DNA of 64,000 nt from an uncultured Candidatus Saccharibacteria bacterium (GCA_937898545.1 CALEJV010000004.1:20188-84187), one strand, 5' to 3'. Positions 8,134-16,573 are shown, counted from the stretch's first letter. The notes: a model not told the origin generated them from the letters alone. Translations and numbers: made by a program.

Positions 8134-8162
8134 TTTACAAATCCTGCGCCATGCCTTATAAT
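8134..8162 (+). promoter_or_regulatory. Promoter of rpsT
   Basis: TTTACA (8134-8139), a 17-nt spacer, then TATAAT (8157-8162). The leader is about 45 nt, with AGAGG upstream of ATG 8214. Confidence 0.7.
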
Positions 8163-8213
8163 GAGCGCTTGATTGTAGTACTAACCCATAATAACAAGCG
8201 ATAGAGGAAATTA

Positions 8214-8468
8214 ATGCCCATCATCAAATCAGCTGTCAAACGCATGAAGCAAACGGCTACTCGCCGCCAGCGCAACATTGCTACCAAGCGCGCCATCAAG
8301 GCTAGCACCAAGGCCTTTGCCGCTGAGCCAAGCGCTGCCGCTCTGAGCCAGGCCCAGAGCGAGCTCGACAAAGCCGTCAAGAAGGGTTTGCTCAAGAAAA
8401 ACACCGCGAGCCGCCGCAAGGCATCGCTCGCCAAGGCTGCCAAGGCTGCTGGCGTCAAGCTTGCGTAA
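8214..8468 (+). CDS. rpsT: 30S ribosomal protein S20, 84 aa
   Basis: A primary 16S rRNA-binding protein of the small subunit body. It is small, strongly basic and Ala/Lys-rich, with the family pattern of an N-terminal K-S-A-V-K-R segment, a central basic helix and a C-terminal K-x-T-A-S-R-R-K-A-S-L motif. Length is typical (about 85-90). It has its own TTTACA/TATAAT promoter and is followed by an intrinsic terminator at 8494, so it is monocistronic. E. coli S20 represses its own translation, but nothing in this leader shows that directly. Confidence 0.96.
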   Translation: MPIIKSAVKRMKQTATRRQRNIATKRAIKASTKAFAAEPSAAALSQAQSELDKAVKKGLLKKNTASRRKASLAKAAKAAGVKLA

Positions 8469-8493
8469 AGCAATAGGCGCGAGAGCATATACC

Positions 8494-8519
8494 AAAACAC
8501 CTCGAGAGAGGTGTTTTTC
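8494..8519 (+). terminator. Intrinsic terminator of rpsT
   Basis: AACACCTC (8496-8503), loop GAGA, GAGGTGTT (8508-8515), running into a T stretch. Confidence 0.85.
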
Positions 8520-8564
8520 TTTGCTATACTTCGCATACCTACCTCTGTTAATCGCGACTTGCCA

Positions 8565-8594
8565 TTGACGAAACGAAATTACTTATGGTAGGAT
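8565..8594 (+). promoter_or_regulatory. Promoter of the DHH-family gene
   Basis: TTGACG (8565-8570), an 18-nt spacer, then TAGGAT (8589-8594). A TTG codon lies 10 nt after the box at 8605 and an in-frame ATG lies at 8629. Confidence 0.5.
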
Positions 8595-8628
8595 AGATGG
8601 AGTTTTGGGTAAGGCAAAAGTAGGAGCT

Positions 8629-10173
8629 ATGGACGAGATAAAGGTGCGGCAACAAATCATCGACAAACTAGGTGAGAGTAATAATATTTTGGTGGCGGTC
8701 AACGCCCACCCCACGGTAGATGAGCTGAGTGCAGCACTGGGATTGACGCTTTTGCTCAATAAACTCGACAAGCACGCCACAGCCGTCTTTAGTGGGGATG
8801 TACCAACGGCAGTGGGCTTTTTGGAGCCAGAGCGTACCTTTGAGAGCACGGTGGATAGTCTGCGAGATTTCATCATTGCCCTTGATAAGGAAAAGGCCGA
8901 CCATTTGCGCTACAAGCTCGATGGCGACCTCGTTAAGATTTTCATCACGCCGTACCGCGCAACGATTAGCCAGAGTGATTTGGAATTTAGCCAGGGTGAT
9001 TACAATGTGCAGTTCGTCGTGACGATCGGTGTGCGCAGCGAGGATGACCTCGACCCAGCGCTCAAAGGGCATGGCCGCATCCTGCGCGAGTCGCCAGTGG
9101 CGGCGCTGCACATCGATGCGCCAGGTACGTTGGGTAATATCGTCTGGACGGATCCTCAGGCTAGCAGCTATAGTGAGCTCGCGGCAAGCCTTGCTCAGGG
9201 CTTTGATAGTACGGATGATGAACAGCCGCTCCTCGACAAGCATATTGCCACGGCCTTTTTGACCGGCATTGTAGCGGCTACCGAGCGCTTTAGTAACGAA
9301 AAGACCACCTCGCGTGTTATGACCCTCGCCGCGCAACTGATGAGTGCTGGCGGCGACCAGCAGCTGATTGCGGCCAAGCTCGCCGAAGCCAAGCAGCTCG
9401 CTGCAGGCCCAATACCTGCCAAGCCGGCCAGCAAGAAGCCGGCTCAGGCAAATAACAAAGACAAGTCACTCGTTATCTCACACAACGCTGAGGCTGGAAA
9501 AAAAAAGCTAAGCCAGACCGACGCTGACGAAGCCGAGCTGGCTCAGCAACTGGCCAAGAATAATCCACAGCCCGAGCCCGCACCAGCTCCACGGCGCTCA
9601 TCGGGGCGCAACAGCAGTGCTGAGCCATGGCGTCAGCCCATCGAGACGCCGCTGAGTGAGCCGAGCCTGGGTGGCACGCTTAATGCTACGACCAAGCAAG
9701 CGGCCGATGACAAGCGCCGCGAGCGCGAAAATGGCCGCAACAAGACCATCCTCTCGCACAAGGGTGGACGCTACCTCGACAGCGACGACACGCCAGGGAG
9801 CCAAGCGCCACTCAATGCCGCCACGGCAGCGCTCGACCATGAGCCAACTGTCCCGAATGTCAATGACATGCCGCGCGTGCCGATGGCTCACAACGACGAC
9901 ATCCTCCCGCCACCAACGGGCAAAGAAACCCTGGCCGACCTTGATGCCAAGCACCGAGCTGCACCAGCCGATGATGCCGAAGGGCCAGCCTTGCCACCGC
10001 TGCCACCAATGCCAGATTTCTCTAGCTTGCCGCCACTGCCACCAGGTGTGCCACCGCTGCCTGGCCCTGATGCTGATAACCCCATGGCTCAGCTCGATGC
10101 TGCGCTCCAATCTGAGGCTAAGGCCAAAAAAGACCAAGCCAACCCATCGCAATTCCACGTACCGGAGAAGTAG
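8629..10173 (+). CDS. NrnA-like DHH-family protein with degenerate active site and long disordered tail, 514 aa
   Basis: Residues about 15-250 follow the plan of the DHH/NrnA phosphoesterases, which degrade nanoRNA and pAp: N-I-L-V at the first strand, a D-E-L-S-A-A-L helix, then a D-P-x-A-S-S-Y-S-E-L segment that in active enzymes follows the DHH motif. The catalytic residues are gone: the early N-P-D-G-D motif reads H-P-T-V-D, and the DHH triad is D-A-P at residues 163-165. Residues about 260-514 are low-complexity Ala/Pro/Lys-rich, including runs of P-P-L-P-P. Position before truB matches nrnA in the conserved nusA-to-pnp cluster. Start is uncertain: ATG 8629 or a near-leaderless TTG 8605. 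It is probably a pseudoenzyme, perhaps a scaffold. Confidence 0.75.
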   Translation: MDEIKVRQQIIDKLGESNNILVAVNAHPTVDELSAALGLTLLLNKLDKHATAVFSGDVPTAVGFLEPERTFESTVDSLRDFIIALDKEKADHLRYKLDGDLVKIFITPYRATISQSDLEFSQGDYNVQFVVTIGVRSEDDLDPALKGHGRILRESPVAALHIDAPGTLGNIVWTDPQASSYSELAASLAQGFDSTDDEQPLLDKHIATAFLTGIVAATERFSNEKTTSRVMTLAAQLMSAGGDQQLIAAKLAEAKQLAAGPIPAKPASKKPAQANNKDKSLVISHNAEAGKKKLSQTDADEAELAQQLAKNNPQPEPAPAPRRSSGRNSSAEPWRQPIETPLSEPSLGGTLNATTKQAADDKRRERENGRNKTILSHKGGRYLDSDDTPGSQAPLNAATAALDHEPTVPNVNDMPRVPMAHNDDILPPPTGKETLADLDAKHRAAPADDAEGPALPPLPPMPDFSSLPPLPPGVPPLPGPDADNPMAQLDAALQSEAKAKKDQANPSQFHVPEK

Positions 10174-10208
10174 GGTTTACCACTCTAGCAATATAAAAAC
10201 ACCCAGAG

Positions 10209-10235
10209 AACCAGCCCTTCGCGGCTGGTTTTTTG
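10209..10235 (+). terminator. Intrinsic terminator after the DHH-family gene
   Basis: AACCAGCC (10209-10216), a short loop, GGCTGGTT (10223-10230), then TTTT. It lies immediately upstream of the truB -10 box, so the terminator and promoter are packed together. Confidence 0.85.
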
Positions 10236-10243
10236 TTCCATCA

Positions 10244-10252
10244 TGCTATACT
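10244..10252 (+). promoter_or_regulatory. Extended -10 promoter of truB, leaderless
   Basis: TGC-TATACT (10244-10252) ends 6 nt before the ATG at 10259. No ribosome binding site is present. There is no clear -35, which the TGC extension may compensate for. Confidence 0.6.
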
Positions 10253-10258
10253 AACCAC

Positions 10259-10963
10259 ATGACGCACCAAACACCCGATTCATCATACGATCACATTCTC
10301 CACATCGACAAGCCAGCTGGTATGACGAGCTTTGGGGTGGTGGCGCGGGTGCGGCGGGTGCTGAGCCAGCAGGCTGGCAAGAAGGTGAAGGTGGGGCACT
10401 GTGGTACGCTTGACCCCTTTGCAACGGGCCTTTTGCTATTGGTGACGGGCACGGAGTGCCGCAATGCCATGCGCTACACCAAGCTCGACAAGACGTACGA
10501 AGCGACGATCATCCTAGGTCAAACCAGCACCACGGGCGACCCAGAAGGGGAGATTACGCCCTATCTGCTAGAAGATACCAAGGTGCCCATCGCACCGCCA
10601 TCACGTCAGCAGCTCGATGCGGTGCTGCAGCGCTTTACTGGCCAGATTCGCCAGCGGCCACCAATCTTTAGTGCCATCAAGATTAATGGCCAGCGAGCCT
10701 ATAAACTCGCGCGCGATGGTAAAGAAGTGGAGTTGCCAGAGCGCACCATTACGATCCACTCGCTGGAGGTGCTGGAGTATCAGTATCCGCGGCTCGTCAT
10801 TCGCACGCGGGTGAGTAGCGGTACATACATTCGCAGCCTGGCGGTGGATATTGGCAGGCAGCTTGGCACAGGGGCGTACTGCGCGGCGCTGCGGCGTACG
10901 GCGATTGCTGATTGGCTGGTGGCACAGGCGCAGCAGCTGCAGGATTTTGGGATTGTTGATTAG
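10259..10963 (+). CDS. truB: tRNA pseudouridine(55) synthase TruB, 234 aa
   Basis: Makes pseudouridine 55 in the T-loop of tRNAs. The catalytic Asp is in G-H-C-G-T-L-D-P-F-A-T-G (Asp52). The early I-D-K-P-A-G-M-T-S signature and the R-Q-R-P-P-I-F-S-A-I-K segment are present. At 234 residues it is shorter than the E. coli enzyme (about 314) and appears to lack the C-terminal PUA domain. A longer upstream open frame (from 9656) is non-coding overlap with the DHH gene. ATG 10259 follows TATACT by 6 nt, so the mRNA is probably leaderless. Its position after the NrnA-like gene matches the conserved bacterial cluster. Confidence 0.95.
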   Translation: MTHQTPDSSYDHILHIDKPAGMTSFGVVARVRRVLSQQAGKKVKVGHCGTLDPFATGLLLLVTGTECRNAMRYTKLDKTYEATIILGQTSTTGDPEGEITPYLLEDTKVPIAPPSRQQLDAVLQRFTGQIRQRPPIFSAIKINGQRAYKLARDGKEVELPERTITIHSLEVLEYQYPRLVIRTRVSSGTYIRSLAVDIGRQLGTGAYCAALRRTAIADWLVAQAQQLQDFGIVD

Positions 10964-10998
10964 CCATATACAATAAATAAAGAAGCGAGGAGTAACCG

Positions 10999-11697
10999 AT
11001 GAATATTACGCTACACACTGGCACAACCACCGTAACTATCACGACAGATGGCGCGTATATCACCAGCCTGGCCGATGAGCGTGGGGATGTATTCTACCCA
11101 CTGCAGCAGCTCACCGCTCCTGATGGTGAGCGTAAAACGCGCGGTGGCTGCCATGTTTGCCTACCCAACTTTGGCCCGGGCGGAGCGAGTGGTCTGGCGC
11201 AGCATGGCTTTGGCCGCACCAGCCAGTGGCAGGTGGTGGAGCACACCAGCGACCGAGTGGAGCTCATGCTGAGGGGGAGTAGTGCTTATGCTGGGCTGGA
11301 GTCTCGCTTGGTGTATACAGTGGCGGAGCACCAGCTTGCAATGCAGCTCACGCTGGTGAATGTTGGTGAGGATGAACTGCTCGTGGCACCAGCCTTCCAT
11401 CCATATTTTACGTATGATGGTGTGCCAGTGCTGGATGGCCAACCATTAGCCGACCTTACGTCGCTCGCGGAGACGATCTTTGTTGATGGATCCACACGCC
11501 AGCTCGTGACGGGCCTGCGCACCATCACGCTACAGAGTGAGGGGTTACCTCGCTGGGCAGTCTGGACAGATGGGCTGGGTTCGTACCTCTGCGTTGAACC
11601 AACACACAGCGGCAACTCCTTCGCCGATAATCCAGCTCATGCTGCAGTGTTGACGGCAGGGCAGGTGGCGCGGTATGGTGTGCAGGTGGGGTGGTAA
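10999..11697 (+). CDS. Aldose 1-epimerase family protein, 232 aa
   Basis: A galactose-mutarotase-fold protein, which interconverts alpha and beta anomers of an aldose or hexose phosphate. Family features are an N-terminal beta-rich G-A-Y-I-T-S-L-A segment, G-G-C-H-V-C-L-P-N-F-G-P (the usual G-x-P-x-x-F-P-x-x region), Q-H-G-F-G-R with a conserved His, and the A-F-H-P-Y-F motif with the second conserved His. At 232 residues it is shorter than GalM (about 345) and nearer the D-hexose-6-phosphate epimerase-like group. GAGGAG lies 7 nt before the ATG. The specific sugar cannot be assigned. Confidence 0.85.
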   Translation: MNITLHTGTTTVTITTDGAYITSLADERGDVFYPLQQLTAPDGERKTRGGCHVCLPNFGPGGASGLAQHGFGRTSQWQVVEHTSDRVELMLRGSSAYAGLESRLVYTVAEHQLAMQLTLVNVGEDELLVAPAFHPYFTYDGVPVLDGQPLADLTSLAETIFVDGSTRQLVTGLRTITLQSEGLPRWAVWTDGLGSYLCVEPTHSGNSFADNPAHAAVLTAGQVARYGVQVGW

Positions 11698-11744
11698 GTC
11701 TACTGCAAGAAGCGGTAGCGCTCTGAAATCTTAGTATCCTCGAG

Positions 11745-11774
11745 TTGACACTACTGCCCAATAATGGTTATAGT
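11745..11774 (+). promoter_or_regulatory. Promoter giving a leaderless start at 11781
   Basis: Perfect TTGACA (11745-11750), an 18-nt spacer, TATAGT (11769-11774), then 6 nt to the ATG. There is no ribosome binding site. This is one of the clearest leaderless arrangements in the window. Confidence 0.75.
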
Positions 11775-11780
11775 GGAATT

Positions 11781-13121
11781 ATGAACCATAACACACCACC
11801 ATCATCCGAGCATCATACCAATGGAGAGTTCCAGGCTTCGCCGGAGAGTCTTAATAGGCTACTAGCAGAGGGGTGGTATACGCTTTATCTCTATGGTGAG
11901 CCGTACGAAGAGCCGCCAGTAGCCCCATCATATGGCGATACGTGGCACCAAGGATATCGTGTGGAGCTGCCAGATGATGTCGTCCGGAAGATATTTATTG
12001 GTCAAGGTAGTGATGAGGCGATTGCCGTACCAGATGACTACGAGCAGAGCGATAAGGGACGGCGCCTCCAATATCCACAGCAAATTGCCTTCCGCTCCTC
12101 GTGTATGCGTAATAATCAGCCGACTGGCGATGAGCTCTTTCTTGATATAAAAACCCAACTTCCTATCAAAGGCTCTCATGACGCACTCACTATTGTTCGC
12201 ACATATGTTATCCGTAAGGGGGATGGAGAGGGAGATGCAATTGGTACGCAAGAAGTAGAGTATTCGATTGGCCACAAGCGCATTAGCCCGACTAATCTCC
12301 GACCTCACACAGAAGGAACCTTGACAATAGAGGATGCACAGGCGTTGCTTGATGACCTCCAAGTACTCGACACCCCAATGACAGACGACGATGTCCGCCG
12401 CCTTGAGGATGTGCTTGATAAAATACCAAAGCTTGCCGAAAATAACGGTCCACGTGATAGGGTGCGCTACCCCTACGAGAATACCCCAAGCTTTATGGAT
12501 ATGGAGCGCTATGCAACGCAGCTCGAGCAGTGTTTGCGGAGGCCTGAGAATCAGCAGCTCCAAGCACTCATCGACAAAAGCGAGCCGCTCATCGATCTAC
12601 CTGTTGCACGTGCAGATGCTGCGCCCGATCTTGTGTGGCCAACAGCAGAGAATACACAAGGAGTCGACTATCAGTCGCCGTTCCCAGATGCAGAGACATT
12701 CTTCGCCGCGCTCGATATCAGCGAATTTATCGATAGTGACATTGGCAATATGCGCCTCTTACTCACCGAGCCATTCTATGAACCAGAGAGTGATACCGAT
12801 TATTATGCCGTTGCTTATCGGGGTAAGCCGGCACGCCGCCGTGCGCATTGTGCTGCGCCCGAGCTTGTGGAGACATTGCAGCAATTTTATACCGCGCTTG
12901 ATGCTCGGTACCCCGCAAGGACAGACAACAAGGTGGGCAAGCGGCGGGAGCTCATCGCGATGAGTCAGAACCACCGTGCCATTGCACAGGCAACCTTCCA
13001 GTATTACAACCTGATGCGGTTGCTAGTGACCAAAGATGACATCAAGCAGCAAGCAGCGCTGCTCGGCCAGGAGAATAATAACACCATCATTACCCAGGCT
13101 CACCGGGCACTCCTTCAGTAG
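11781..13121 (+). CDS. Unrecognised protein, 446 aa
   Basis: No family is recognised. The in-frame codon at 11745 is part of the -35 element, so ATG 11781 is the start. The protein is soluble in appearance, with no signal peptide or membrane helix. A His/Ser/Asn-rich first 25 residues precede a mixed alpha/beta region (about 30-220, containing V-E-L-P-D-D-V-V-R-K-I-F). The remainder is acidic and predominantly helical, with a basic patch near residue 360 (R-G-K-P-A-R-R-R-A-H-C). It is monocistronic, with rpsO downstream having its own promoter. Confidence 0.75.
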   Translation: MNHNTPPSSEHHTNGEFQASPESLNRLLAEGWYTLYLYGEPYEEPPVAPSYGDTWHQGYRVELPDDVVRKIFIGQGSDEAIAVPDDYEQSDKGRRLQYPQQIAFRSSCMRNNQPTGDELFLDIKTQLPIKGSHDALTIVRTYVIRKGDGEGDAIGTQEVEYSIGHKRISPTNLRPHTEGTLTIEDAQALLDDLQVLDTPMTDDDVRRLEDVLDKIPKLAENNGPRDRVRYPYENTPSFMDMERYATQLEQCLRRPENQQLQALIDKSEPLIDLPVARADAAPDLVWPTAENTQGVDYQSPFPDAETFFAALDISEFIDSDIGNMRLLLTEPFYEPESDTDYYAVAYRGKPARRRAHCAAPELVETLQQFYTALDARYPARTDNKVGKRRELIAMSQNHRAIAQATFQYYNLMRLLVTKDDIKQQAALLGQENNNTIITQAHRALLQ

Positions 13122-13188
13122 GCAAGTATCTGTTAGTAAGGGGAGGTGCGAGAGCTGATATGAGACTTCGAAATTAAGTGCTCTTACA

Positions 13189-13217
13189 TTGACACTGCGT
13201 CGCCCTCCTGCTACAAT
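13189..13217 (+). promoter_or_regulatory. Promoter of rpsO, near-leaderless
   Basis: Perfect TTGACA (13189-13194), a 17-nt spacer, TACAAT (13212-13217) preceded by TGC, then 8 nt to the ATG at 13226. The expected transcription start falls 0-2 nt before the ATG. Confidence 0.75.
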
Positions 13218-13225
13218 ACACCAGT

Positions 13226-13492
13226 ATGATTACTAAGGATAACAAAGCGAAAGCGATTGCTTTGACTCAGGTCAGCAAGAATGACGTCGGCAGCCCACAG
13301 GCGCAGGTGTCTATCTTGACGGCTCGTATCAAAGAGGTGACCGAACACCTTAAGTCCAACAAGCACGACAACATGGCTCGTCGTGGCCTCAAGCAAATGG
13401 TCGGCCGGCGCAAGCGGCTGCTCCGCTACCTTGAGCGGACGAACTTTGATGCCTACAAAGCAACGCTCGAAACCCTCGGCCTGCGCAAATAA
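13226..13492 (+). CDS. rpsO: 30S ribosomal protein S15, 88 aa
   Basis: A small-subunit protein binding the 16S central domain. Family marks are the G-S-P-Q-A-Q-V-S-I-L-T-A-R-I segment, H-L-K-S-N-K-H-D-N-M-A-R-R-G-L, and the C-terminal basic R-R-K-R-L-L-R-Y-L. Length is exactly typical (88-89). In many bacteria rpsO sits directly before pnp and regulates itself through a structured leader. Here the start lies 8 nt after the -10 box, so no leader of that kind can exist. It is followed by a terminator at 13513. Confidence 0.97.
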   Translation: MITKDNKAKAIALTQVSKNDVGSPQAQVSILTARIKEVTEHLKSNKHDNMARRGLKQMVGRRKRLLRYLERTNFDAYKATLETLGLRK

Positions 13493-13512
13493 GCGCCCGC
13501 CACGAGAAATAT

Positions 13513-13539
13513 ACCTCCTCATCTATTGGGGAGGTTTTT
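13513..13539 (+). terminator. Intrinsic terminator of rpsO
   Basis: ACCTCC (13513-13518) pairs with GGAGGT (13530-13535), followed by TTTTT. Confidence 0.8.
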
Positions 13540-13558
13540 AAGATTCATAGTGCCACGA

Positions 13559-13587
13559 TTGACAAATATCGGCCTAAAATGTATCGT
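13559..13587 (+). promoter_or_regulatory. Promoter of the 13628 gene
   Basis: TTGACA (13559-13564), a 17-nt spacer, then TATCGT (13582-13587). A leader of about 35 nt carries AAAAAGGAG. Confidence 0.6.
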
Positions 13588-13627
13588 AATATAATATACC
13601 ACACCATAAACAAAAAGGAGTTGTAGT

Positions 13628-14329
13628 ATGTACGAAGCAGGGCATGGGGTAAGCAGCCACGGCATTGCTACTCTCGAAGCTATGCTGGGTCGGACCGAGT
13701 ATGAGAAGGCGGTGGCTAATTTTGACGCATTTGTCGATCGGCAGCTCGAAGACGTACCGCTGTCTAGTGAAGATCCGGGCCAGCTGCAACGATATGTGAC
13801 GTATAGCGATCTCACGCTTGACGATCTAGTAGAGATTACCGACGTAGCAGATTCGCCACAGACGCGCGAGCTACTCAAGACGACAGAGGCCGAGCAGGTA
13901 AAATACCGCGAGCAGCACAAGGATAATCTCCAACCTCGCGATAGCTTCGATGGCTCGACGCATGTACTGGTGGAACTGTACGAGCATATAACAACACGGT
14001 ATGGGCAGGTACAACGAAGAGAAAAAGGCGCGACCGTCCAGTGTGTTATAAACGGTGTTGGCTTCCGTGGCTATGGCGACGAAGAGTTCGTCCATCAGGT
14101 GGATCTTGGTGGGGCGCAGTACGTGATTGATCCAGATGAACTTGCTGTGCACTATACACAGCAGACACAAACAAAGCCAAGCGGCAACCTTGGCGAGTAT
14201 GCCCAGGCAGAGGATATGGACCTTATCAAGAGGCTCATTGAGCGCTCCAAGAAGAATACCGCACCTACGACGCTTGATGTTGTCCGTGGTGCGGTGAAGC
14301 GCGTCGCAGGATTAGTATCTCGCCCTTAG
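13628..14329 (+). CDS. Unrecognised soluble protein, 233 aa
   Basis: ATG 13628 follows an AAGGAG (about 13615-13620). No family is recognised. The protein is acidic overall, without a signal peptide or membrane helix. It contains a helical N-terminal half, a central segment V-I-N-G-V-G-F-R-G-Y-G-D-E-E-F that looks like a beta-rich core, and a basic C-terminus (K-R-L-I-E-R-S-K-K-N then V-K-R-V-A-G). It has a conventional leader, in contrast to several neighbours. No function is proposed. Confidence 0.75.
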   Translation: MYEAGHGVSSHGIATLEAMLGRTEYEKAVANFDAFVDRQLEDVPLSSEDPGQLQRYVTYSDLTLDDLVEITDVADSPQTRELLKTTEAEQVKYREQHKDNLQPRDSFDGSTHVLVELYEHITTRYGQVQRREKGATVQCVINGVGFRGYGDEEFVHQVDLGGAQYVIDPDELAVHYTQQTQTKPSGNLGEYAQAEDMDLIKRLIERSKKNTAPTTLDVVRGAVKRVAGLVSRP

Positions 14330-14362
14330 GCGGCTGGTTCTATCATTTGTATCGTGCACCGA

Positions 14363-14371
14363 TGCTATACT
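14363..14371 (+). promoter_or_regulatory. Extended -10 promoter of the GNAT gene
   Basis: TGC-TATACT (14363-14371), followed by a short leader with AAAGGAG before the ATG at 14406. Confidence 0.55.
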
Positions 14372-14405
14372 AGAAAAAGAAAAAACACCACGAAAGGAGC
14401 GCACC

Positions 14406-15074
14406 ATGGCATTTGGCCCAATGATGACAGTCACGACAAAGCAGGGGCTTGAGCTGGAGCTTGCGCCGTTTGCACGGGATGAACTGAGACCATTTGTAGA
14501 GGGGTTTGCGCGCGGGACGGTCACGCAGTATTTTGCCGAGCACCGGGCGCAGACGCTCGAGACCGAGCAAGCATGGTATGACAAAACAATCGCAGACAAA
14601 GAAAGTATCGTCTGGGGTATCTGGGCTAAGGATGGCGAAACGTGGCGGCTAATTGGTGGTACATCACTGGTGAATATTACGAGAAAGCACGTCCACACTG
14701 CCACAAGTGGCATTATTATTGTGGATAAACATTACTGGGGCAAGGGTGTTGCTAGTGCTAGCCACCATGCTCGTACGTGGTACGCCTTTGAGAATCTGGG
14801 GCTGCACTGTATTAAATCTGCCGTGGTGCAGGGCAACATTGCGAGCCTGCGCGCCCTCCAGCGATGTGGCTATACTCATCTCTACACCCAGCGCAACGAT
14901 GTCTTTATCAATGGCAAGCTGCACCATACCGATCACCTTGAGTGTCTCAACCCCATCGACTGGGCCTGGAACCAGTGGTGGGGGAGCGACCAACCCTCGC
15001 CTGAGCACACAGCAGCGCGCCAGCGCAGCCTCGCCGCACTAGAGTGGGCGAGAGAGCAGGTGGTGTTGCTATAG
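14406..15074 (+). CDS. GNAT-family N-acetyltransferase (RimJ/RimL-like), 222 aa
   Basis: An acetyl-CoA-dependent N-acetyltransferase, possibly acting on a protein N-terminus or a small amine; the substrate is not readable. GNAT features are the W-G-I-W-A-K strand, I-G-G-T-S-L-V, and the strand-4/helix-3 acetyl-CoA site G-I-I-I-V-D-K-H-Y-W-G-K-G-V-A-S-A-S (a variant of the R/Q-x-x-G-x-G/A loop). S-A-V-V-Q-G-N-I-A-S-L-R-A-L-Q-R-C-G-Y follows, which is the N-x-x-S-x-x-x-x-x-x-x-G-F/Y signature of the RimJ group. AAAGGAG lies 6-9 nt upstream of ATG 14406. Confidence 0.88.
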   Translation: MAFGPMMTVTTKQGLELELAPFARDELRPFVEGFARGTVTQYFAEHRAQTLETEQAWYDKTIADKESIVWGIWAKDGETWRLIGGTSLVNITRKHVHTATSGIIIVDKHYWGKGVASASHHARTWYAFENLGLHCIKSAVVQGNIASLRALQRCGYTHLYTQRNDVFINGKLHHTDHLECLNPIDWAWNQWWGSDQPSPEHTAARQRSLAALEWAREQVVLL

Positions 15075-15086
15075 CATACGCAATGC

Positions 15087-15116
15087 TTTACAAAACTAAC
15101 CACCATACGTTATCAT
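15087..15116 (+). promoter_or_regulatory. Promoter giving a leaderless start at 15123
   Basis: TTTACA (15087-15092), an 18-nt spacer, TATCAT (15111-15116), then 6 nt to the ATG. There is no ribosome binding site. Confidence 0.6.
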
Positions 15117-15122
15117 GCAATA

Positions 15123-16421
15123 ATGAGCCAAGAAGGACAACCATCAGCTGAAACAACCTCGCCAGTATCTTTCTCACACGAAAGAGCGAGAGAGCTACTA
15201 TGCACAGCTGATCGGCTTGAACAGGAGCGTCGGCAGTTTGTCGTTGATAAAGCAGCGCGCGAGACAAGGCAGTTTGCGCAAGATTTGGAGACGATAGCAG
15301 CAGGGAAGAATACTGCAAAAGATTTGGTGGATGGCAGCCCAGTGGATATGATACCTGAGGAGGTGGTGCCACTGCTAGATGGCGCAGTCGTTGCAGTGGA
15401 TGAGCCAATAGACAAGACACGGAATATTCTCGAGCAGCGAACCATCACATTATGCCGAAGGCGGAATGACGGGCTGACAGATGATGAATTTTGCCAGGCT
15501 GTAGCAGATGCATACCAGCAGTCGCCAGCTATGCGGCGCGTGCAAGAGGTGGCACACCAGATTATAAGTGGTATTGAACATCTGCACGCTGGCGAGCCCA
15601 TGATCTCTGTCGGCATATTCGACCTAAGCGTCTACATTGACCGCGTCTTGATGCGTAGAGTTCAGCAAGATGGTAGTAATAGTGCATTACAATGCTATGG
15701 GACGGCACTGCTTGCCCGCTACAAAGAGCAAAATGATGCAGATGAGCATCTATATCTCCACACCGCATCAGCGCGAGCGTTGCTGGATGCCTGTGATGCT
15801 GGTGGTGTGCGGCTTGCGGATGCTGCTGAGAGGGAACTCATTACCGAGCGAGATAACCGCTATGGTAATGCCTATGCCTGGATGTCGCGCGAGGTCATCA
15901 AGATGGCGGCTGACCAAACAGGTCACCTTGTGGCGGATGACGAACATCGCACAGTGCTCCAGCCAACTGGTGAGCCAGCGGCGGATGTCTTGGTTGCCTT
16001 ACTGAACCCAATTGCCACTCGTGGCACCGACCGCACCAGCGATCTGCCTATGCCGACCGAAGCAGTGCGCCTCCGTGAGGGCGGCTGCAAAGATGTAGAG
16101 GCGTACTTTGCTCAGGCATATATGATGAGCACTCAACCAGTGATGGGCGAGACGGATATTGCTAACAAGCGCTTTATTAGCAAAACACATGGGGCGCATA
16201 CGTTCCTTGCTGCCGACGCAGTACGGTACTGCGGTGTAGAATTCCCGCCCGGTACGGTGTGGGGGCAGTTTGGCGATGGATATGCTCCGCTTAGGCTGAC
16301 GGGCTTTTGCTTCGACCAAAACACAGCTGCAACGGTCTTTGGCGCTGAATATATTGCCAACGTGCCCGAAGCGAGCCAACCCGCTGTGCACGACTACTTT
16401 CGCCGTATTGTGCAAGTGTAA
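15123..16421 (+). CDS. Unrecognised soluble protein, 432 aa
   Basis: No family is recognised. ATG 15123 lies 6 nt beyond the -10 box. The N-terminal third is helical and charged (A-D-R-L-E-Q-E-R-R-Q-F region), and the centre is Ala/Leu-rich and helical. The C-terminal third contains aromatic and Gly-rich stretches (G-V-E-F-P-P-G-T-V-W-G-Q-F-G-D-G-Y) that look like a small beta domain. There are no membrane segments. It is flanked by unrelated genes with their own promoters, so context gives no hint. It resembles the 11781 gene only in size and promoter type. Confidence 0.75.
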   Translation: MSQEGQPSAETTSPVSFSHERARELLCTADRLEQERRQFVVDKAARETRQFAQDLETIAAGKNTAKDLVDGSPVDMIPEEVVPLLDGAVVAVDEPIDKTRNILEQRTITLCRRRNDGLTDDEFCQAVADAYQQSPAMRRVQEVAHQIISGIEHLHAGEPMISVGIFDLSVYIDRVLMRRVQQDGSNSALQCYGTALLARYKEQNDADEHLYLHTASARALLDACDAGGVRLADAAERELITERDNRYGNAYAWMSREVIKMAADQTGHLVADDEHRTVLQPTGEPAADVLVALLNPIATRGTDRTSDLPMPTEAVRLREGGCKDVEAYFAQAYMMSTQPVMGETDIANKRFISKTHGAHTFLAADAVRYCGVEFPPGTVWGQFGDGYAPLRLTGFCFDQNTAATVFGAEYIANVPEASQPAVHDYFRRIVQV

Positions 16422-16573
16422 TCACTTCATTCTTCCATTCTATAGTTAATATGGATGAAGTAATGGAGATAATAGACTGATACCACTGAGTTTGCAAGTA
16501 ACGTGCCACAACAGGGAAGCCTCCGCAAAAACATTGTGACATACACAACATAATACCCATTTGTGCACAAAGA

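Noticed and set aside
9656..10258. Upstream in-frame extension of truB by 201 codons
   Set aside because: It overlaps the DHH-family gene in another frame and crosses that gene's terminator and the truB promoter.
16422..16470. CACTTCATTCTTCCATT with GGATGAAGTAATGG resembling the end of the miniature repeat
   Set aside because: Similarity is limited to about 12 nt and may only be a weak terminator hairpin; not enough to call another copy.
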